DNA of 64,000 bases, from contig CP046177.1 in assembly GCA_014075215.1 (NCBI GenBank), positions 3,844,501 to 3,908,500 on the forward strand, read 5' to 3'. Source of the DNA: Flavobacteriaceae bacterium. Lineage in GTDB: Bacteria > Bacteroidota > Bacteroidia > Flavobacteriales > Flavobacteriaceae. The notes beneath the pieces were generated by a model. It had not been told where the DNA came from, searched no databases, and saw nothing but the letters and a program-made list of their open reading frames with translations. Below are positions 8,726-17,352 of this stretch, one piece after another; positions within the stretch are counted from its first letter, which is position 1; every line of letters starts with the position of its first letter. The translations under genes were made by a program, and so were the position numbers.

Positions 8726-9721
8726 ATGAAAACAAATGAAATTATCGGAATCGATGTCAGTAAATTATTAATTGATGTTTGTATCTATTCTAAACAAATT
8801 GTTCAACAGTTTGAGAACAGTAAATCTGGATTTAAATTAATGCTAAAGTGGAGTTTTAAAAATTCGTCTTTCTCTAAAGAAGAAACCATGTTTGTATTTG
8901 AACATACAGGAATGTACTCTCATTTATTATCTGTGTCTTTAACTGAACAAAAATTATCTTTTTTCATAGCTTCTGGTTTAGAAATTAAAAGATCTATTGG
9001 TATTGCTCGTGGAAAGGATGACCAAATTGATGCCAAACGCATTGCTCTATATGGGTATCGATTAAAAGAAGAACTTAAACCCAGTAAGCTACCTAAAAGA
9101 AGTATATTACAACTAAAAAGTCTCTTATCTTTAAGGACAAAACTTAACAAACAAAGAGCTGGTTTTAAAGTTACTTTGAAAGAACAAAAAAGAATTTATA
9201 AAGCAAAAGAGTATAAAATAATCTTTGACGTTCAACAAAAAATGATTGCAGAACTAACCAAACAAATACACAAGATTAATACTCAAATGCAAGCTATTAT
9301 TGACCAAAATATAATGTTAAAAGAAACCTATAAACTTGTTACTAGTGTTAAAGGTATAGGAATGCAAACTGCTATAATGATGATTGTGTTTACTGACAAT
9401 TTTTCAAAATTTGAAAACTGGAGAAAGTTTGCCTCTTATTGTGGTGTTGCTCCTTTTCCTTACCAATCTGGAACTAGTATTAAAGGACGTACAAAAGTCT
9501 CTCATTTGGCTAATAAAAAATTGAAAGCAATTATTAATATGTGCGCTATTTCTGCTATACAACATAACCCAGAAATGAAATTATACTATCATAAAAGAAT
9601 AAAACAAGGCAAAAGTAAAATGAGTACCGTTAACATTATTAGAAACAAATTAATAGCAAGAGTGTTTGCCGTTGTCAAACGACAAACACCCTATGTAGAT
9701 ACTTTTAAATTTGCTGCATAA
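8726..9721 (+). CDS. IS110-family transposase (DEDD), 331 aa
   Basis: Recombinase that moves the element through a circular intermediate, guided in this family by a bridge RNA. The N-terminal RuvC-like DEDD domain shows GIDVSK, FEHTGMYS and GKDDQIDAKR. The C-terminal Transposase_20 region shows VKGIGMQTA, YCGVAPF and the serine-containing PYQSGTSIKGR. Length is normal for the family. It is encoded alone, preceded by the putative bridge RNA. Five nearly identical copies in one window indicate very recent transposition. Confidence 0.95.
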   Translation: MKTNEIIGIDVSKLLIDVCIYSKQIVQQFENSKSGFKLMLKWSFKNSSFSKEETMFVFEHTGMYSHLLSVSLTEQKLSFFIASGLEIKRSIGIARGKDDQIDAKRIALYGYRLKEELKPSKLPKRSILQLKSLLSLRTKLNKQRAGFKVTLKEQKRIYKAKEYKIIFDVQQKMIAELTKQIHKINTQMQAIIDQNIMLKETYKLVTSVKGIGMQTAIMMIVFTDNFSKFENWRKFASYCGVAPFPYQSGTSIKGRTKVSHLANKKLKAIINMCAISAIQHNPEMKLYYHKRIKQGKSKMSTVNIIRNKLIARVFAVVKRQTPYVDTFKFAA

Positions 9722-9746
9722 ATTAGTAAAAATAATATCTCAACTT

Positions 9747-10436
9747 TTACTTGTTTTTATCATAGAATACAGGGGAGATACCATTTTCGAGATAAATCAA
9801 ACGATTTGACTTAATAAGCCATTTTGTTTTGATTAAATCATATAGAGCATTTCTATATTTATTAGGTGTTAAAACTATTTTCATATTTGTATTAACATAC
9901 TTATTGATTTTTTTATTATAAGTTTCCAAAGTAGGGGTAACTATTTTTATATTATCAATAAACTGTGGTTTCGTTTTTATTTCTCCTGAAAACTGAACAA
10001 TATATTTTTCTTTATTATTAATGAATAAAGAATCTCCTACCAAAAAATCATTTTCATTATCAATTAAAGTTAAATTGATTGTGTCCGTTACTCTCTCTTC
10101 ATACAATACATCAATTTTACCATCAATTTTTTCAGGTGGTATATCAAAAGATAAGTTCAATGTGTCTTTTTTTAGGCTCCAAGCACCCTTAAATGACTGC
10201 TTTCCATAAAACTCTACTTCTAGATTGTAGTTAACGACATTGTTAGGAAGTAAAATAATTTCTTCGCTATTTGGGCTTTTATACGGAGAATCATCTTTAA
10301 TGTATTTTCCTAACACATTATCAATTTGTATATCTTCTTGAGCCTGTATTTGTTTTTTAACACTACAACAAGAGATGAGTAATGATAAAAAGGTTAGACT
10401 AAAAATTTTAATTTTTACCATCATATGTTTTTCCAT
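9747..10436 (-). CDS. Lipoprotein immunity protein, 3' end replaced by IS110
   Basis: 229-residue frame; the likely start is the MMVKIK methionine near 10424 or 10421, overlapping the toxin gene end at 10408. A lipoprotein signal is visible (FLSLLISCCSV, lipobox Cys). It is homologous to the immunity protein at 32.65-33.33 kb over most of its length, including IIL.NNVVNYNL, LSFDIPPEK and KTKWLIKSNRLIYLENG. The last ~8 codons (VFYDKNK) come from the IS110 end at 9770, so the natural C-terminus is cut off a few residues after LENG. It probably still works because the lost tail is short. Function is inferred from pairing with an HExxH RHS toxin. Confidence 0.75.
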   Translation of the reverse strand: MEKHMMVKIKIFSLTFLSLLISCCSVKKQIQAQEDIQIDNVLGKYIKDDSPYKSPNSEEIILLPNNVVNYNLEVEFYGKQSFKGAWSLKKDTLNLSFDIPPEKIDGKIDVLYEERVTDTINLTLIDNENDFLVGDSLFINNKEKYIVQFSGEIKTKPQFIDNIKIVTPTLETYNKKINKYVNTNMKIVLTPNKYRNALYDLIKTKWLIKSNRLIYLENGISPVFYDKNK

Positions 10437-11475
10437 TAATTCTAAAGGCTTGTTTATTTTTAGAGGCTAGATTATTTAATGCTTTATTTTTCTGTTTTTG
10501 AGTACCTTTTAGTTTAAGGTATATTTGTATTCTAGCATGTTGACTTACACTTTGTGGTGTTCTAGGATGATTAGCATAAGGAGAATTAGCATCATTGTTT
10601 AACTCATCATACGTGTCATAGGACGTTCCTGGCTCAATAGCATTTTGTCTTTTATAAGCATTCCATTCATCAGCTAAATCGACACCGATTAACTTGCTTT
10701 TAGAAATACCTGTACCATCTGATAAACTCGTTATTCCTTGGTCAAATTGATAGGCATGCTTGATTTCATGTCCCAATAACCCAAACCCGTTGCCTAATGG
10801 CGCTTTTATATTAACGACTCCAGAATTAAAATCATATGTAGTATGTCCACTAGAAGCAAAAGCACCGGCATCTTCAATGTTATACCCTTGGCTTGATCCC
10901 ATTAATGTTGACACTTCATCAATAGACCCTTGTAATTCTGAATTAGCTCCTTGGAGACCACCTATTAAACCATTCAAATTCGAAACTGCGTTTTCAGAAA
11001 GATTTCCATCTTTAATTAACCCTTGTAATTGTTCAATGCTTTTATTATTCTTATCTATTTGTTGTCTCGAATTACGTTGGAAAGTCATAGCTGTAAAAAG
11101 AGACCTATAATTTACAAAGTAATTACCATCAACATCGTAATTTGAGATAGGGTTATTATCTGCATAATGATAAGGAGAGTTTGATAAATATTTTTCAGAC
11201 ATTCCATCTATTCCAAACCATCTTCCTAAATCTGCTTGATAATTTCTAGCACCATAATCCAAAGTATTTAATCCAAGTTCTTCATTTTCTTCCTTTCCAT
11301 TGTACCCATAAGGATGATGCGTTCCATTTATCACGTTATTATACCCTTTATGTAACAAGCCAAAGAGGAAATAACTACGTGCTTTTAAATCACTTTTCTT
11401 TGAGGTCAGTGCTTTTTTATTCCAAACTAATTTTAGTTCAGTACTTTGATGATATTTCAGTTTTAGACAGCTCAA
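10408..11475 (-). CDS. RHS C-terminal toxin with HExxH zinc peptidase domain
   Basis: The frame opens with a TTG codon in the conserved type II leader (CLKLKYHQSTELK), which has no obvious ribosome site, then enters the RHS core at FGLLHKGYNN, ARNYQADLGRW and the VDG core end. The effector part contains LLGHEIKHAYQ (His236, Glu237, His240) and a downstream DLADEWNAYKRQ that may give the third zinc ligand, so a metallopeptidase is likely. It is about 80% similar to the cassette at 31.7 kb. The toxin, its immunity gene and the head are inverted relative to all other cassettes because of a ~5-7 kb inversion. The lack of a real start suggests a silent tip. Confidence 0.8.
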   Translation of the reverse strand: MSCLKLKYHQSTELKLVWNKKALTSKKSDLKARSYFLFGLLHKGYNNVINGTHHPYGYNGKEENEELGLNTLDYGARNYQADLGRWFGIDGMSEKYLSNSPYHYADNNPISNYDVDGNYFVNYRSLFTAMTFQRNSRQQIDKNNKSIEQLQGLIKDGNLSENAVSNLNGLIGGLQGANSELQGSIDEVSTLMGSSQGYNIEDAGAFASSGHTTYDFNSGVVNIKAPLGNGFGLLGHEIKHAYQFDQGITSLSDGTGISKSKLIGVDLADEWNAYKRQNAIEPGTSYDTYDELNNDANSPYANHPRTPQSVSQHARIQIYLKLKGTQKQKNKALNNLASKNKQAFRINGKTYDGKN

Positions 11476-11825
11476 ATTTTTTAAAAACTTTTTGTAAAAA
11501 GAATTGTTTCAAAACTACAAAAAAAATATCGTAAGAGAAAAAAAAGGAAAAAGACAAAAAAACCGCTTTAAAAAGACCAAAAATAAACTAAAAAAACATC
11601 TGAAAAAAGCCCCACCGCAAAGCGGTAAAAAAGCAAAAGAAAGGCACAAAAAAACACGCCGTTAGGTGTGAATAATTTAGGAACAAAAAAAGGAAAAAAA
11701 GCCCACCGCAAAGCGGTAAAAAACCTGTATTGAGCTTGTCGAAATAAGCCCAATCGCCTTTGGCGGAAAAACCACAAAAAAAACACGCCGTTAGGCGTGT
11801 TAAAAGCAATATATAAGTGAAGTAG
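11476..11825 (-). other. Type II leader with terminator-like hairpins
   Basis: Non-coding link between the winged-helix genes and the toxin. Read on the minus strand it holds ACACGCC-TAAC-GGCGTGT plus T run, CCGCC-AAA-GGCGG, CCGC-TTT-GCGG and a poly-T rich stretch. It is 92 bases longer than the direct copy at 15049-15306; the extra piece consists of further hairpin units, which shows that these units are gained or lost as modules. Confidence 0.55.
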
Positions 11826-12080
11826 CTAATGATTAAATTCTTCGTTTAAACGGTAGGTTTTCATTCCCCAGTGGTCTGTTCCTATGCAAATCACAGCTTT
11901 GTGTTGTATCAGCCGATGCAGTACCTTATTGATTAGTTTTTTGCTATGTACGGTATCATAAGCAACCTGCTCGGAAGTAAAACAATCTTGGTCGTAAAAA
12001 TCCAACAAATCGCCGTAGAGTTCCCAAATGATTTGTTTGTTCTCAAAATCGTTAAAAGTATCTTGGTCTAGTGTTTTCAT
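11826..12080 (-). CDS. Small winged-helix-like protein of type II head, 84 aa
   Basis: Starts MKTLDQDTFND; the ATG overlaps the stop of the preceding gene as ATGA (12077-12080), so the two are co-translated. The region FTSEQVAYDTVHSKKLINKVLHRLIQ has a helix-turn-helix look, and GTDHWGMKTYRLN resembles a wing. Identical to the gene at 14794-15048 and close to that at 53795-54049. I infer DNA binding, perhaps regulation of the cassette or binding of the hairpin DNA. No named family recognised. Confidence 0.6.
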   Translation of the reverse strand: MKTLDQDTFNDFENKQIIWELYGDLLDFYDQDCFTSEQVAYDTVHSKKLINKVLHRLIQHKAVICIGTDHWGMKTYRLNEEFNH

Positions 12081-12787
12081 TTTACATCGGTTTTTACTAT
12101 TTGATAGCGATAACAAGCCCCTATTTTGCGACAACGTTTTATCTTGTTTTCTTCTTTAAATTGGTTTAAAAACTGATTTACGGTACTACGGTCTATAGCT
12201 GTTTTCGCAAAAAGTTCTTTGGTTTCAAAAGGTTCGGTAGGAAAATATTTAAGTATCAAACTCCATATTTGCTCTTTTTGATTGATGCGTTGTTGTTTGG
12301 GCTGTTTATGTTGTAATTTAAAAAGTTTAAAAGTGGTTAAAAAATCTTCATCATCAGTTTGTAAAACATCGCTCATCAGTTCAGGTCTGTTGGTGCTTCG
12401 TATCATAGCAAAGGTTTTTACCCAATCTAAAAACAACAAAGCGTGTTTTTTGTGATAGGTGCTAAAAATAGCGTTTACGTAGTCCGTATTGTGAAAAACT
12501 ACTTTTGTCTGTTGCAGTTCATCAAACAAAAGCGGAACGGTTTGTAAAAAATCATTTTCTACTACTTTGCGTAATTTAAAAATTGATTTTTCAGTAATTT
12601 TTGTAAAATCAAAATTGGCTACACGTGTGCGTGTGTGCGTGCGAGGGTTTTGGTTTGGTTGTCGTCCTACTGTCAATCCCTTTGTTTTAGGGAATTTAAG
12701 GGTTGGAATAGGGGTTTTGACTAACTGTTCTACTGAATTTAAAAAAGGAACTGCGTTTTGTGAGGTTTTTGCATTAAAATTTTCCAT
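12077..12787 (-). CDS. Winged-helix DNA-binding protein of type II head, 236 aa
   Basis: Starts MENFNAKTSQN. The open frame continues upstream to 12901 across the inverted repeat, but that part is hydrophobic, compositional and unlikely to be translated. The C-terminal third (QIWSLILKYFPTEPFETKEL, then AIDRSTVNQFLNQFKEENKI) is a winged-helix domain like the one ending the type I ATPases. Residues 50-60 are rich in Arg/Thr. This is the inverted copy of 14087-14797, from which it differs by about one residue. The pair lies just inside the 38-bp repeat, so these proteins could control inversion, replication or expression. Function unknown. Confidence 0.65.
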   Translation of the reverse strand: MENFNAKTSQNAVPFLNSVEQLVKTPIPTLKFPKTKGLTVGRQPNQNPRTHTRTRVANFDFTKITEKSIFKLRKVVENDFLQTVPLLFDELQQTKVVFHNTDYVNAIFSTYHKKHALLFLDWVKTFAMIRSTNRPELMSDVLQTDDEDFLTTFKLFKLQHKQPKQQRINQKEQIWSLILKYFPTEPFETKELFAKTAIDRSTVNQFLNQFKEENKIKRCRKIGACYRYQIVKTDVK

Positions 12788-12883
12788 AAAAAAGGGGTTA
12801 AAAAGATTAAAATAAAACGCTAAATAAGGCAAAATAAAAAGGCAAAAAAGCAAGAGATATACACAAAGGGCAAAAGAAGAAAA

Positions 12884-12921
12884 GCCCCATTCCGCCCTCA
12901 TTTCAGGGGTTTTTGTGGGGC
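12884..12921. repeat. 38-bp inverted repeat, C variant
   Basis: GCCCCATTCCGCCCTCATTT followed by CAGGGGTTTTTGTGGGGC. Right flank genes lie on both outer sides of this pair (12884 and 13954), the reciprocal of the left-flank-only pair at 7108 and 8097. Confidence 0.85.
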
Positions 12922-13953
12922 TTTTTTGTGTTTTTCGTTTGGGTTTTTAGGTTTTTTTGGTGGTGGTTTTTCTTGGGCTTTTTTTCGTTTCGTTTTTGGT
13001 CTTTTAAAACGTTTTTTATCTTAAATTTCATTTTTTTATTGCCGTAAGGCAAAAGGGCTTTTTTTTGACTGAAACAGTCATTTATTTGTTATTTTTTTGA
13101 GCCGATTATTCGGCTTCATCACGCCAAAGACAAACTGTTTTTTTGGGCTTTTTTTACCGCTTTGCGGTGGGGCTTTTTGTGGTAATCAACCACAAACATT
13201 TTTTTTGTTTTTTCTTCTTCTTTTACACTGCTTTGCAGGGCAATTTTTGAACTTTTTTAGTGAGCCGACACAGGTTTTTTTTGCGATTTTCCGCAATTAT
13301 TTTGACAAATCTTGCGCCTAATTTAAGATTTTATGACCTAAATTTTTGTTCTTATTTTAAGGCTGAATTATTTTTTGGTTTTAGGCGTTTTACTTCTCAT
13401 TTCTCTCTAAATATTGACTGTTTTTTGACTTTGAGTTATTAACAATTACGCCATTTTGTCGGTGTTGGTTGGTTGTGGTTCTGCAACCCATTTTATAAGC
13501 TGATTTTTGTCAATTTATTAGCAAAATTGATTTTTATGCTCCGAAAATCGGAGTATTTTTTTGGGCTTTTTTTCCGCCAAAGGCGGTGGGGCTTTTTTTA
13601 TTACTGCCGTAGGTAGTAAAGGATTTTTTATTTTTCTTTTTTTGCTCTGCTCCGCAGTGCAATTTTTGGGGCTTTTTTTTTGGGTTTTCAACCCATTTTT
13701 TTAGTTTTTAAACAAACTATTTTTGATATTTTGGCAAACTCAATACAAGTTTTAGGCGGTTCTTATTTGTTCACTTTTTTGTCAATTTAGTATTTGATTT
13801 TTAAAAGCAATTTTAAGCCTGTTTTTTGCTCTTTTTTAGCCGTTTTTCGGCTCTCAGATTTAGGGTTTTGTTTCTGTTCTTTTTTGTACTTTTTCTTCTC
13901 TTTTTTGCTTTGGTTTTGAGCTGTTTTTGGTTTCGTTTTTCTGTGTTTTTCGC
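12922..13953 (+). other. Invertible hairpin-rich segment, direct orientation (long form)
   Basis: Same sequence as 52003-52954, plus an 82-base extra module around 13600-13680 (hairpin TTACTGCCGTAGGTAGTAA and CTGC-TCC-GCAG, between two GGGGCTTTTTTT runs). Plus-strand units include GAGCCGA..TCGGCT, ACCGC-TTT-GCGGT, CTCCGA-AAA-TCGGAG and GGGTT-TTC-AACCC, each followed by T runs. The short open frames in it are by-products of this composition. Confidence 0.7.
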
Positions 13954-13990
13954 CCCCACAAAAACCCCTGAAATGAGGACGGAATGGGGC
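13954..13990. repeat. 38-bp inverted repeat, T variant
   Basis: CCCCACAAAAACCCCTGAAA followed by TGAGGACGGAATGGGGC. It pairs with the copy at 12884; by the C/T mark it belongs with the copy at 8097. Confidence 0.85.
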
Positions 13991-14086
13991 TTTTCTTCTT
14001 TTGCCCTTTGTGTATATCTCTTGCTTTTTTGCCTTTTTATTTTGCCTTATTTAGCGTTTTATTTTAATCTTTTTAACCCCTTTTTT

Positions 14087-14797
14087 ATGGAAAATTTTAA
14101 TGCAAAAACCTCACAAAACGCAGTTCCTTTTTTAAATTCAGTAGGACAGTTAGTCAAAACCCCTATTCCAACCCTTAAATTCCCTAAAACAAAGGGATTG
14201 ACAGTAGGACGACAACCAAACCAAAACCCTCGCACGCACACACGCACACGTGTAGCCAATTTTGATTTTACAAAAATTACTGAAAAATCAATTTTTAAAT
14301 TACGCAAAGTAGTAGAAAATGATTTTTTACAAACCGTTCCGCTTTTGTTTGATGAACTGCAACAGACAAAAGTAGTTTTTCACAATACGGACTACGTAAA
14401 CGCTATTTTTAGCACCTATCACAAAAAACACGCTTTGTTGTTTTTAGATTGGGTAAAAACCTTTGCTATGATACGAAGCACCAACAGACCTGAACTGATG
14501 AGCGATGTTTTACAAACTGATGATGAAGATTTTTTAACCACTTTTAAACTTTTTAAATTACAACATAAACAGCCCAAACAACAACGCATCAATCAAAAAG
14601 AGCAAATATGGAGTTTGATACTTAAATATTTTCCTACCGAACCTTTTGAAACCAAAGAACTTTTTGCGAAAACAGCTATAGACCGTAGTACCGTAAATCA
14701 GTTTTTAAACCAATTTAAAGAAGAAAACAAGATAAAACGTTGTCGCAAAATAGGGGCTTGTTATCGCTATCAAATAGTAAAAACCGATGTAAAATGA
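14087..14797 (+). CDS. Winged-helix DNA-binding protein of type II head, 236 aa
   Basis: Direct-orientation copy of the gene at 12077-12787, almost identical. The ATG at 14087 (MENFNAK) is preferred to the upstream open frame from 13826, which crosses the inverted repeat and encodes a phenylalanine/leucine-rich run from T-rich DNA. The C-terminal winged helix resembles that of the ATPase proteins of type I heads, hinting that both head types share a DNA-binding function. It ends in an ATGA overlap with the next gene. Confidence 0.65.
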   Translation: MENFNAKTSQNAVPFLNSVGQLVKTPIPTLKFPKTKGLTVGRQPNQNPRTHTRTRVANFDFTKITEKSIFKLRKVVENDFLQTVPLLFDELQQTKVVFHNTDYVNAIFSTYHKKHALLFLDWVKTFAMIRSTNRPELMSDVLQTDDEDFLTTFKLFKLQHKQPKQQRINQKEQIWSLILKYFPTEPFETKELFAKTAIDRSTVNQFLNQFKEENKIKRCRKIGACYRYQIVKTDVK

Positions 14798-15048
14798 AAA
14801 CACTAGACCAAGATACTTTTAACGATTTTGAGAACAAACAAATCATTTGGGAACTCTACGGCGATTTGTTGGATTTTTACGACCAAGATTGTTTTACTTC
14901 CGAGCAGGTTGCTTATGATACCGTACATAGCAAAAAACTAATCAATAAGGTACTGCATCGGCTGATACAACACAAAGCTGTGATTTGCATAGGAACAGAC
15001 CACTGGGGAATGAAAACCTACCGTTTAAACGAAGAATTTAATCATTAG
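14794..15048 (+). CDS. Small winged-helix-like protein of type II head, 84 aa
   Basis: Begins MKTLDQDTFND by the 4-base overlap ATGA with the preceding gene. Identical to 11826-12080. Small, with a helix-turn-helix-like segment around residues 33-62. A longer frame from 14740 lies within the upstream gene and is not needed. Possible partner of the 236-aa protein. Confidence 0.6.
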   Translation: MKTLDQDTFNDFENKQIIWELYGDLLDFYDQDCFTSEQVAYDTVHSKKLINKVLHRLIQHKAVICIGTDHWGMKTYRLNEEFNH

Positions 15049-15306
15049 CTACTTCACTTATATATTGCTTTTAACACGCCTAACGGCGTGTTTTTTTTGT
15101 GGTTTTTCCGCCAAAGGCGATTGGGCTTATTTCGACAAGCTCAATACAGGTTTTTTACCGCTTTGCGGTGGGCTTTTTTCAGATGTTTTTTTAGTTTATT
15201 TTTGGTCTTTTTAAAGCGGTTTTTTTGTCTTTTTCCTTTTTTTTCTCTTACGATATTTTTTTTGTAGTTTTGAAACAATTCTTTTTACAAAAAGTTTTTA
15301 AAAAAT
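15049..15306 (+). other. Type II leader: terminator-like hairpins and possible promoter
   Basis: ACACGCC-TAAC-GGCGTGT followed by eight T (about 15076-15099) is a good intrinsic terminator for the winged-helix pair; CCGCC-AAA-GGCGA and CCGC-TTT-GCGG follow. TAGTTTTG at 15265-15272 fits the -7 consensus TAnnTTTG, 35 bases before the TTG of the toxin frame, but I see no -33 box at the right distance. Confidence 0.4.
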
Positions 15307-16410
15307 TTGAGCTGTCTAAAACTGAAATATCATCAAAGTACTGAACTAAAATTAGTTTGGAATAAAAAAGCACTGACCTCAAAGAAAAGTGATTTAAAAG
15401 CACGTAGTTATTTCCTCTTTGGACTTAAACATAAAGGATACAATAATGTTGTGAATGGCATTGAAAATAACTACTTCACGTATCAAGGGCAAGAATTAAC
15501 CGAAGACCTTGGTTTAAATATGCACGAATGGAAATACAGATTTAGCGACCCATCTATTGGACGTTTTATAAGTATTGACCCACTTGCAGAAGATTACACA
15601 TATAACTCTACCTATGCGTTCCAAGAAAATAAACTTGGAATGGGTACAGAACTTGAAGGAGCTGAATTGTTACCGCATCCTTGGATGGTTGCTGATGCAG
15701 CAAAAAATCCTAATGGTGTAAGTGCACACGCTTTTGGAGTTAGTAATGGTTTAGCAAATACTGTTACTGGAATTTGGGATGCAGTTACGAATCCTGTTCA
15801 AACTTTAAAAGGAATAGGTAATATGTTAGTTGCAGGAGCTGCACAAGGAAATCCTGCAATGATGTTACAAGCAGATGCAGCGTTAGGTAGCGATAGTTTT
15901 GGAACGAGTATGGCTATGAGTCAAGCTTTAGATGGAGCGGTAAATGACGTAGTAAGTGGTAATGGTTTTGAAAGAGGTACAGTTATTGGGGAAGTTATTG
16001 GAGCTGTTGCAGGAACTAAAGGAGCAAATGCAGCATTAAAAGGTGCTTCAACTGCTTTTAAAGGCATTGGTATAACAAACCCAGTTCCTAGTTCTTTATC
16101 AAGAGTAGTACCAGGTAATATTAAATCAAGCACTTTAGGAGCACCAAGCGCTAGTGATGTTTTTGTAACTGCATCTAAAGATATATCTGGATTGAATGCT
16201 TCTCAAATTGCTAAAAAGTTAACAATACCTCAAAGTAGTTCAGGGTTTAATGTTATTCAGTTTCCGACACCTAAAACAGGTTTATCTTCACCAATAAATA
16301 GAACAAACCCAGGGTTTGTTGGAAGAGGACGAACAGCAGGCGGAGCTAGAGAATTTACAGTTCCAAATCAGACAATACCAGCTAACGCAACGGTTAAAAA
16401 GATAAATTAA
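15307..16410 (+). CDS. RHS C-terminal toxin, unassigned effector domain (Imm27 partner)
   Basis: Opens with TTG in the conserved leader; RHS core motifs FGLKHKGYNN, LTEDLGLNMHEWKYR and SIGRFISIDPLAEDY follow. A glycine/alanine-rich linker (about residues 125-245) leads to a C-terminal domain of about 90 residues with QIAKKLTIPQSSSGFN, PINRTNPGF and GGAREFTVPN. Domains of this look end many polymorphic toxins; I cannot assign the enzyme activity. The next gene, 2 bases downstream, resembles Imm27. No proper start site was found, so it may be a silent tip awaiting recombination. Confidence 0.75.
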   Translation: MSCLKLKYHQSTELKLVWNKKALTSKKSDLKARSYFLFGLKHKGYNNVVNGIENNYFTYQGQELTEDLGLNMHEWKYRFSDPSIGRFISIDPLAEDYTYNSTYAFQENKLGMGTELEGAELLPHPWMVADAAKNPNGVSAHAFGVSNGLANTVTGIWDAVTNPVQTLKGIGNMLVAGAAQGNPAMMLQADAALGSDSFGTSMAMSQALDGAVNDVVSGNGFERGTVIGEVIGAVAGTKGANAALKGASTAFKGIGITNPVPSSLSRVVPGNIKSSTLGAPSASDVFVTASKDISGLNASQIAKKLTIPQSSSGFNVIQFPTPKTGLSSPINRTNPGFVGRGRTAGGAREFTVPNQTIPANATVKKIN

Positions 16411-16412
16411 TT

Positions 16413-16703
16413 ATGACTTTGAAAAAAAATGAAATAGAGTTGATAGGTAAATGGGTTCTCCAAGATGGAGAAATGGTTGAAGACCCTATAACTAAAAGAA
16501 TTAATTTATTAATAGATGATTTTTTGATTAAAGTTGCTACAGATATATCAGGCTGGAATACACTTTATCAAGACCCAAATGATAATCGATATTGGGAATT
16601 AATATACAGCAATAGTGATTCACAAGGAGGTGGTTCGCCATCATTGATTAACCTTGCTAAAGACGATGTAATATTAAAATACAATATCAATGACAGTAAA
16701 TGA
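16413..16703 (+). CDS. Immunity protein, Imm27-like, 96 aa
   Basis: Cytoplasmic immunity protein, no signal peptide. The pattern LIGKWVLQDG, KRINLLID, GWNTLYQDPNDNRYWEL and the GGGSPSL segment is what I recall for the Imm27 family. It begins 2 bases after the toxin stop, so the two are translationally coupled. A cytoplasmic antidote implies that the matching toxin acts inside target cells. Confidence 0.75.
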   Translation: MTLKKNEIELIGKWVLQDGEMVEDPITKRINLLIDDFLIKVATDISGWNTLYQDPNDNRYWELIYSNSDSQGGGSPSLINLAKDDVILKYNINDSK

Positions 16704-16710
16704 ACACCCT

Positions 16711-16780
16711 GATGGTGCTAGAATGTCTACGTAATCGCTACCGCTAGTATTTACTAGTGGCGGTAAGAGTAAGCAACAAA
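16711..16780 (+). other. Cassette boundary site, hairpin variant C
   Basis: GATGGTGCTAGAATGTCTAC, then CCGCTAG-TATTTA-CTAGTGG at 16741-16760, then CGGTAAGAGTAAGCAAC. Preceded by ACACCCT, the empty form of the IS110 target seen filled at 23.86/25.19 kb. It separates the Imm27 gene from the next type I head. Confidence 0.6.
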
Positions 16781-16815
16781 AAACAATTTAATTTTCATTT
16801 TTAAAATTGTAAAAG

Positions 16816-16840
16816 CCACAGCGAAAGCTGTGGTTTTTTT
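16816..16840. terminator. Terminator between boundary site and xre
   Basis: CCACAGC-GAAA-GCTGTGG followed by TTTTTTT on the plus strand and by AAAA upstream, so it can work in both directions. It sits directly after the convergent xre gene. Confidence 0.7.
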
Positions 16841-16843
16841 GTT

Positions 16844-17194
16844 TTAAGAGAGTTGTTGTTGCAGATTGGCTTTTAGAATAAAAGCATCTATAAACTCTTT
16901 GACAAGTGTTTTTTTCTTATCCGATAATTTTTCAATTTTCTCAAACTGCAATAATAGTTCGGTATCTTGAATATTATTTTTTGCTTTGTCTTGTATCGTT
17001 CCATTTAAAAGGAAGTCTGGAGAAACTTCTAAGGCTTTAGCAACACGATTAAGCACATCTGCAGATGGCATTGCTTCTGCTCTTTCATACTTCCCTACAT
17101 TGGTAAAATGTACTCCTGCAATATCTGCAACTTGCTGCTGTGATAATTTTCTTTGTTTGCGTGTCTCTAATAATCTTGTAGCTAAATCTTTCAT
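16844..17194 (-). CDS. Xre-family repressor of type I head, 116 aa
   Basis: Starts MKDLATRLLETRKQRKLSQ; the HTH covers about residues 5-60 (QQQVADIAGVHFTNVGKYER), followed by a helical tail likely for dimerisation. The open frame extends to 17257, but the Met at 17194 is the normal start of such proteins. It is divergent from the primase-helicase gene, with a perfect palindrome in between that is probably its operator. An identical gene is at 25324-25674; related ones are at 33.5 and 43.1 kb. Confidence 0.85.
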   Translation of the reverse strand: MKDLATRLLETRKQRKLSQQQVADIAGVHFTNVGKYERAEAMPSADVLNRVAKALEVSPDFLLNGTIQDKAKNNIQDTELLLQFEKIEKLSDKKKTLVKEFIDAFILKANLQQQLS

Positions 17195-17289
17195 AGTGAT
17201 AATACTTATTAACAACACAAATATAGTAAATAAGCGTGTTTTCAAGACATAAGACAAAGTGGTTGTGAATAAAATTAGATAATACTATT

Positions 17290-17335
17290 TTGATTAATTA
17301 TGCTTATTGGGTATGTTTGTAGTGAAATCACTACA
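17290..17335 (+). promoter_or_regulatory. Promoter and palindromic operator of primase-helicase
   Basis: TTG at 17290-17292, 19 bases, then TATGTTTG at 17312-17319: a full Bacteroidetes sigma-A type promoter. The perfect palindrome TGTAGTGA-AA-TCACTACA at 17318-17335 overlaps the expected start of transcription, the natural place for Xre repression. Confidence 0.65.
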
Positions 17336-17352
17336 TAATATTTTTATCAACA

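Larger units (their letters stand above)
8439..9770 (+). mobile_element. IS110-family insertion sequence, copy 1 (1332 bp)
   Basis: Ends CTTTAGATTAGC and CATAGAATAC, with a 287-base left non-coding end, one transposase gene and a 49-base right end. The element limits come from the interrupted primase gene at 26.6 kb, where the empty site is preserved at 18.13 kb. No target duplication and no terminal inverted repeats, as usual for this family. It lies between an inverted boundary site and the 3' end of an immunity gene, whose last codons it supplies. Confidence 0.9.

Noticed and set aside
13826..14086. N-terminal extension of the winged-helix protein across the 38-bp repeat
   Set aside because: The frame is open by composition. 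MENFNAK at 14087 is the natural start and is shared by all three copies, while the upstream part differs between copies (MRAEWG or MRTEWG).
15265..15272. TAGTTTTG as a firm promoter for type II RHS tips
   Set aside because: It fits the -7 consensus but has no -33 TTG at 17-23 bases, and poly-T DNA yields such matches by chance. Kept only as a weak note.
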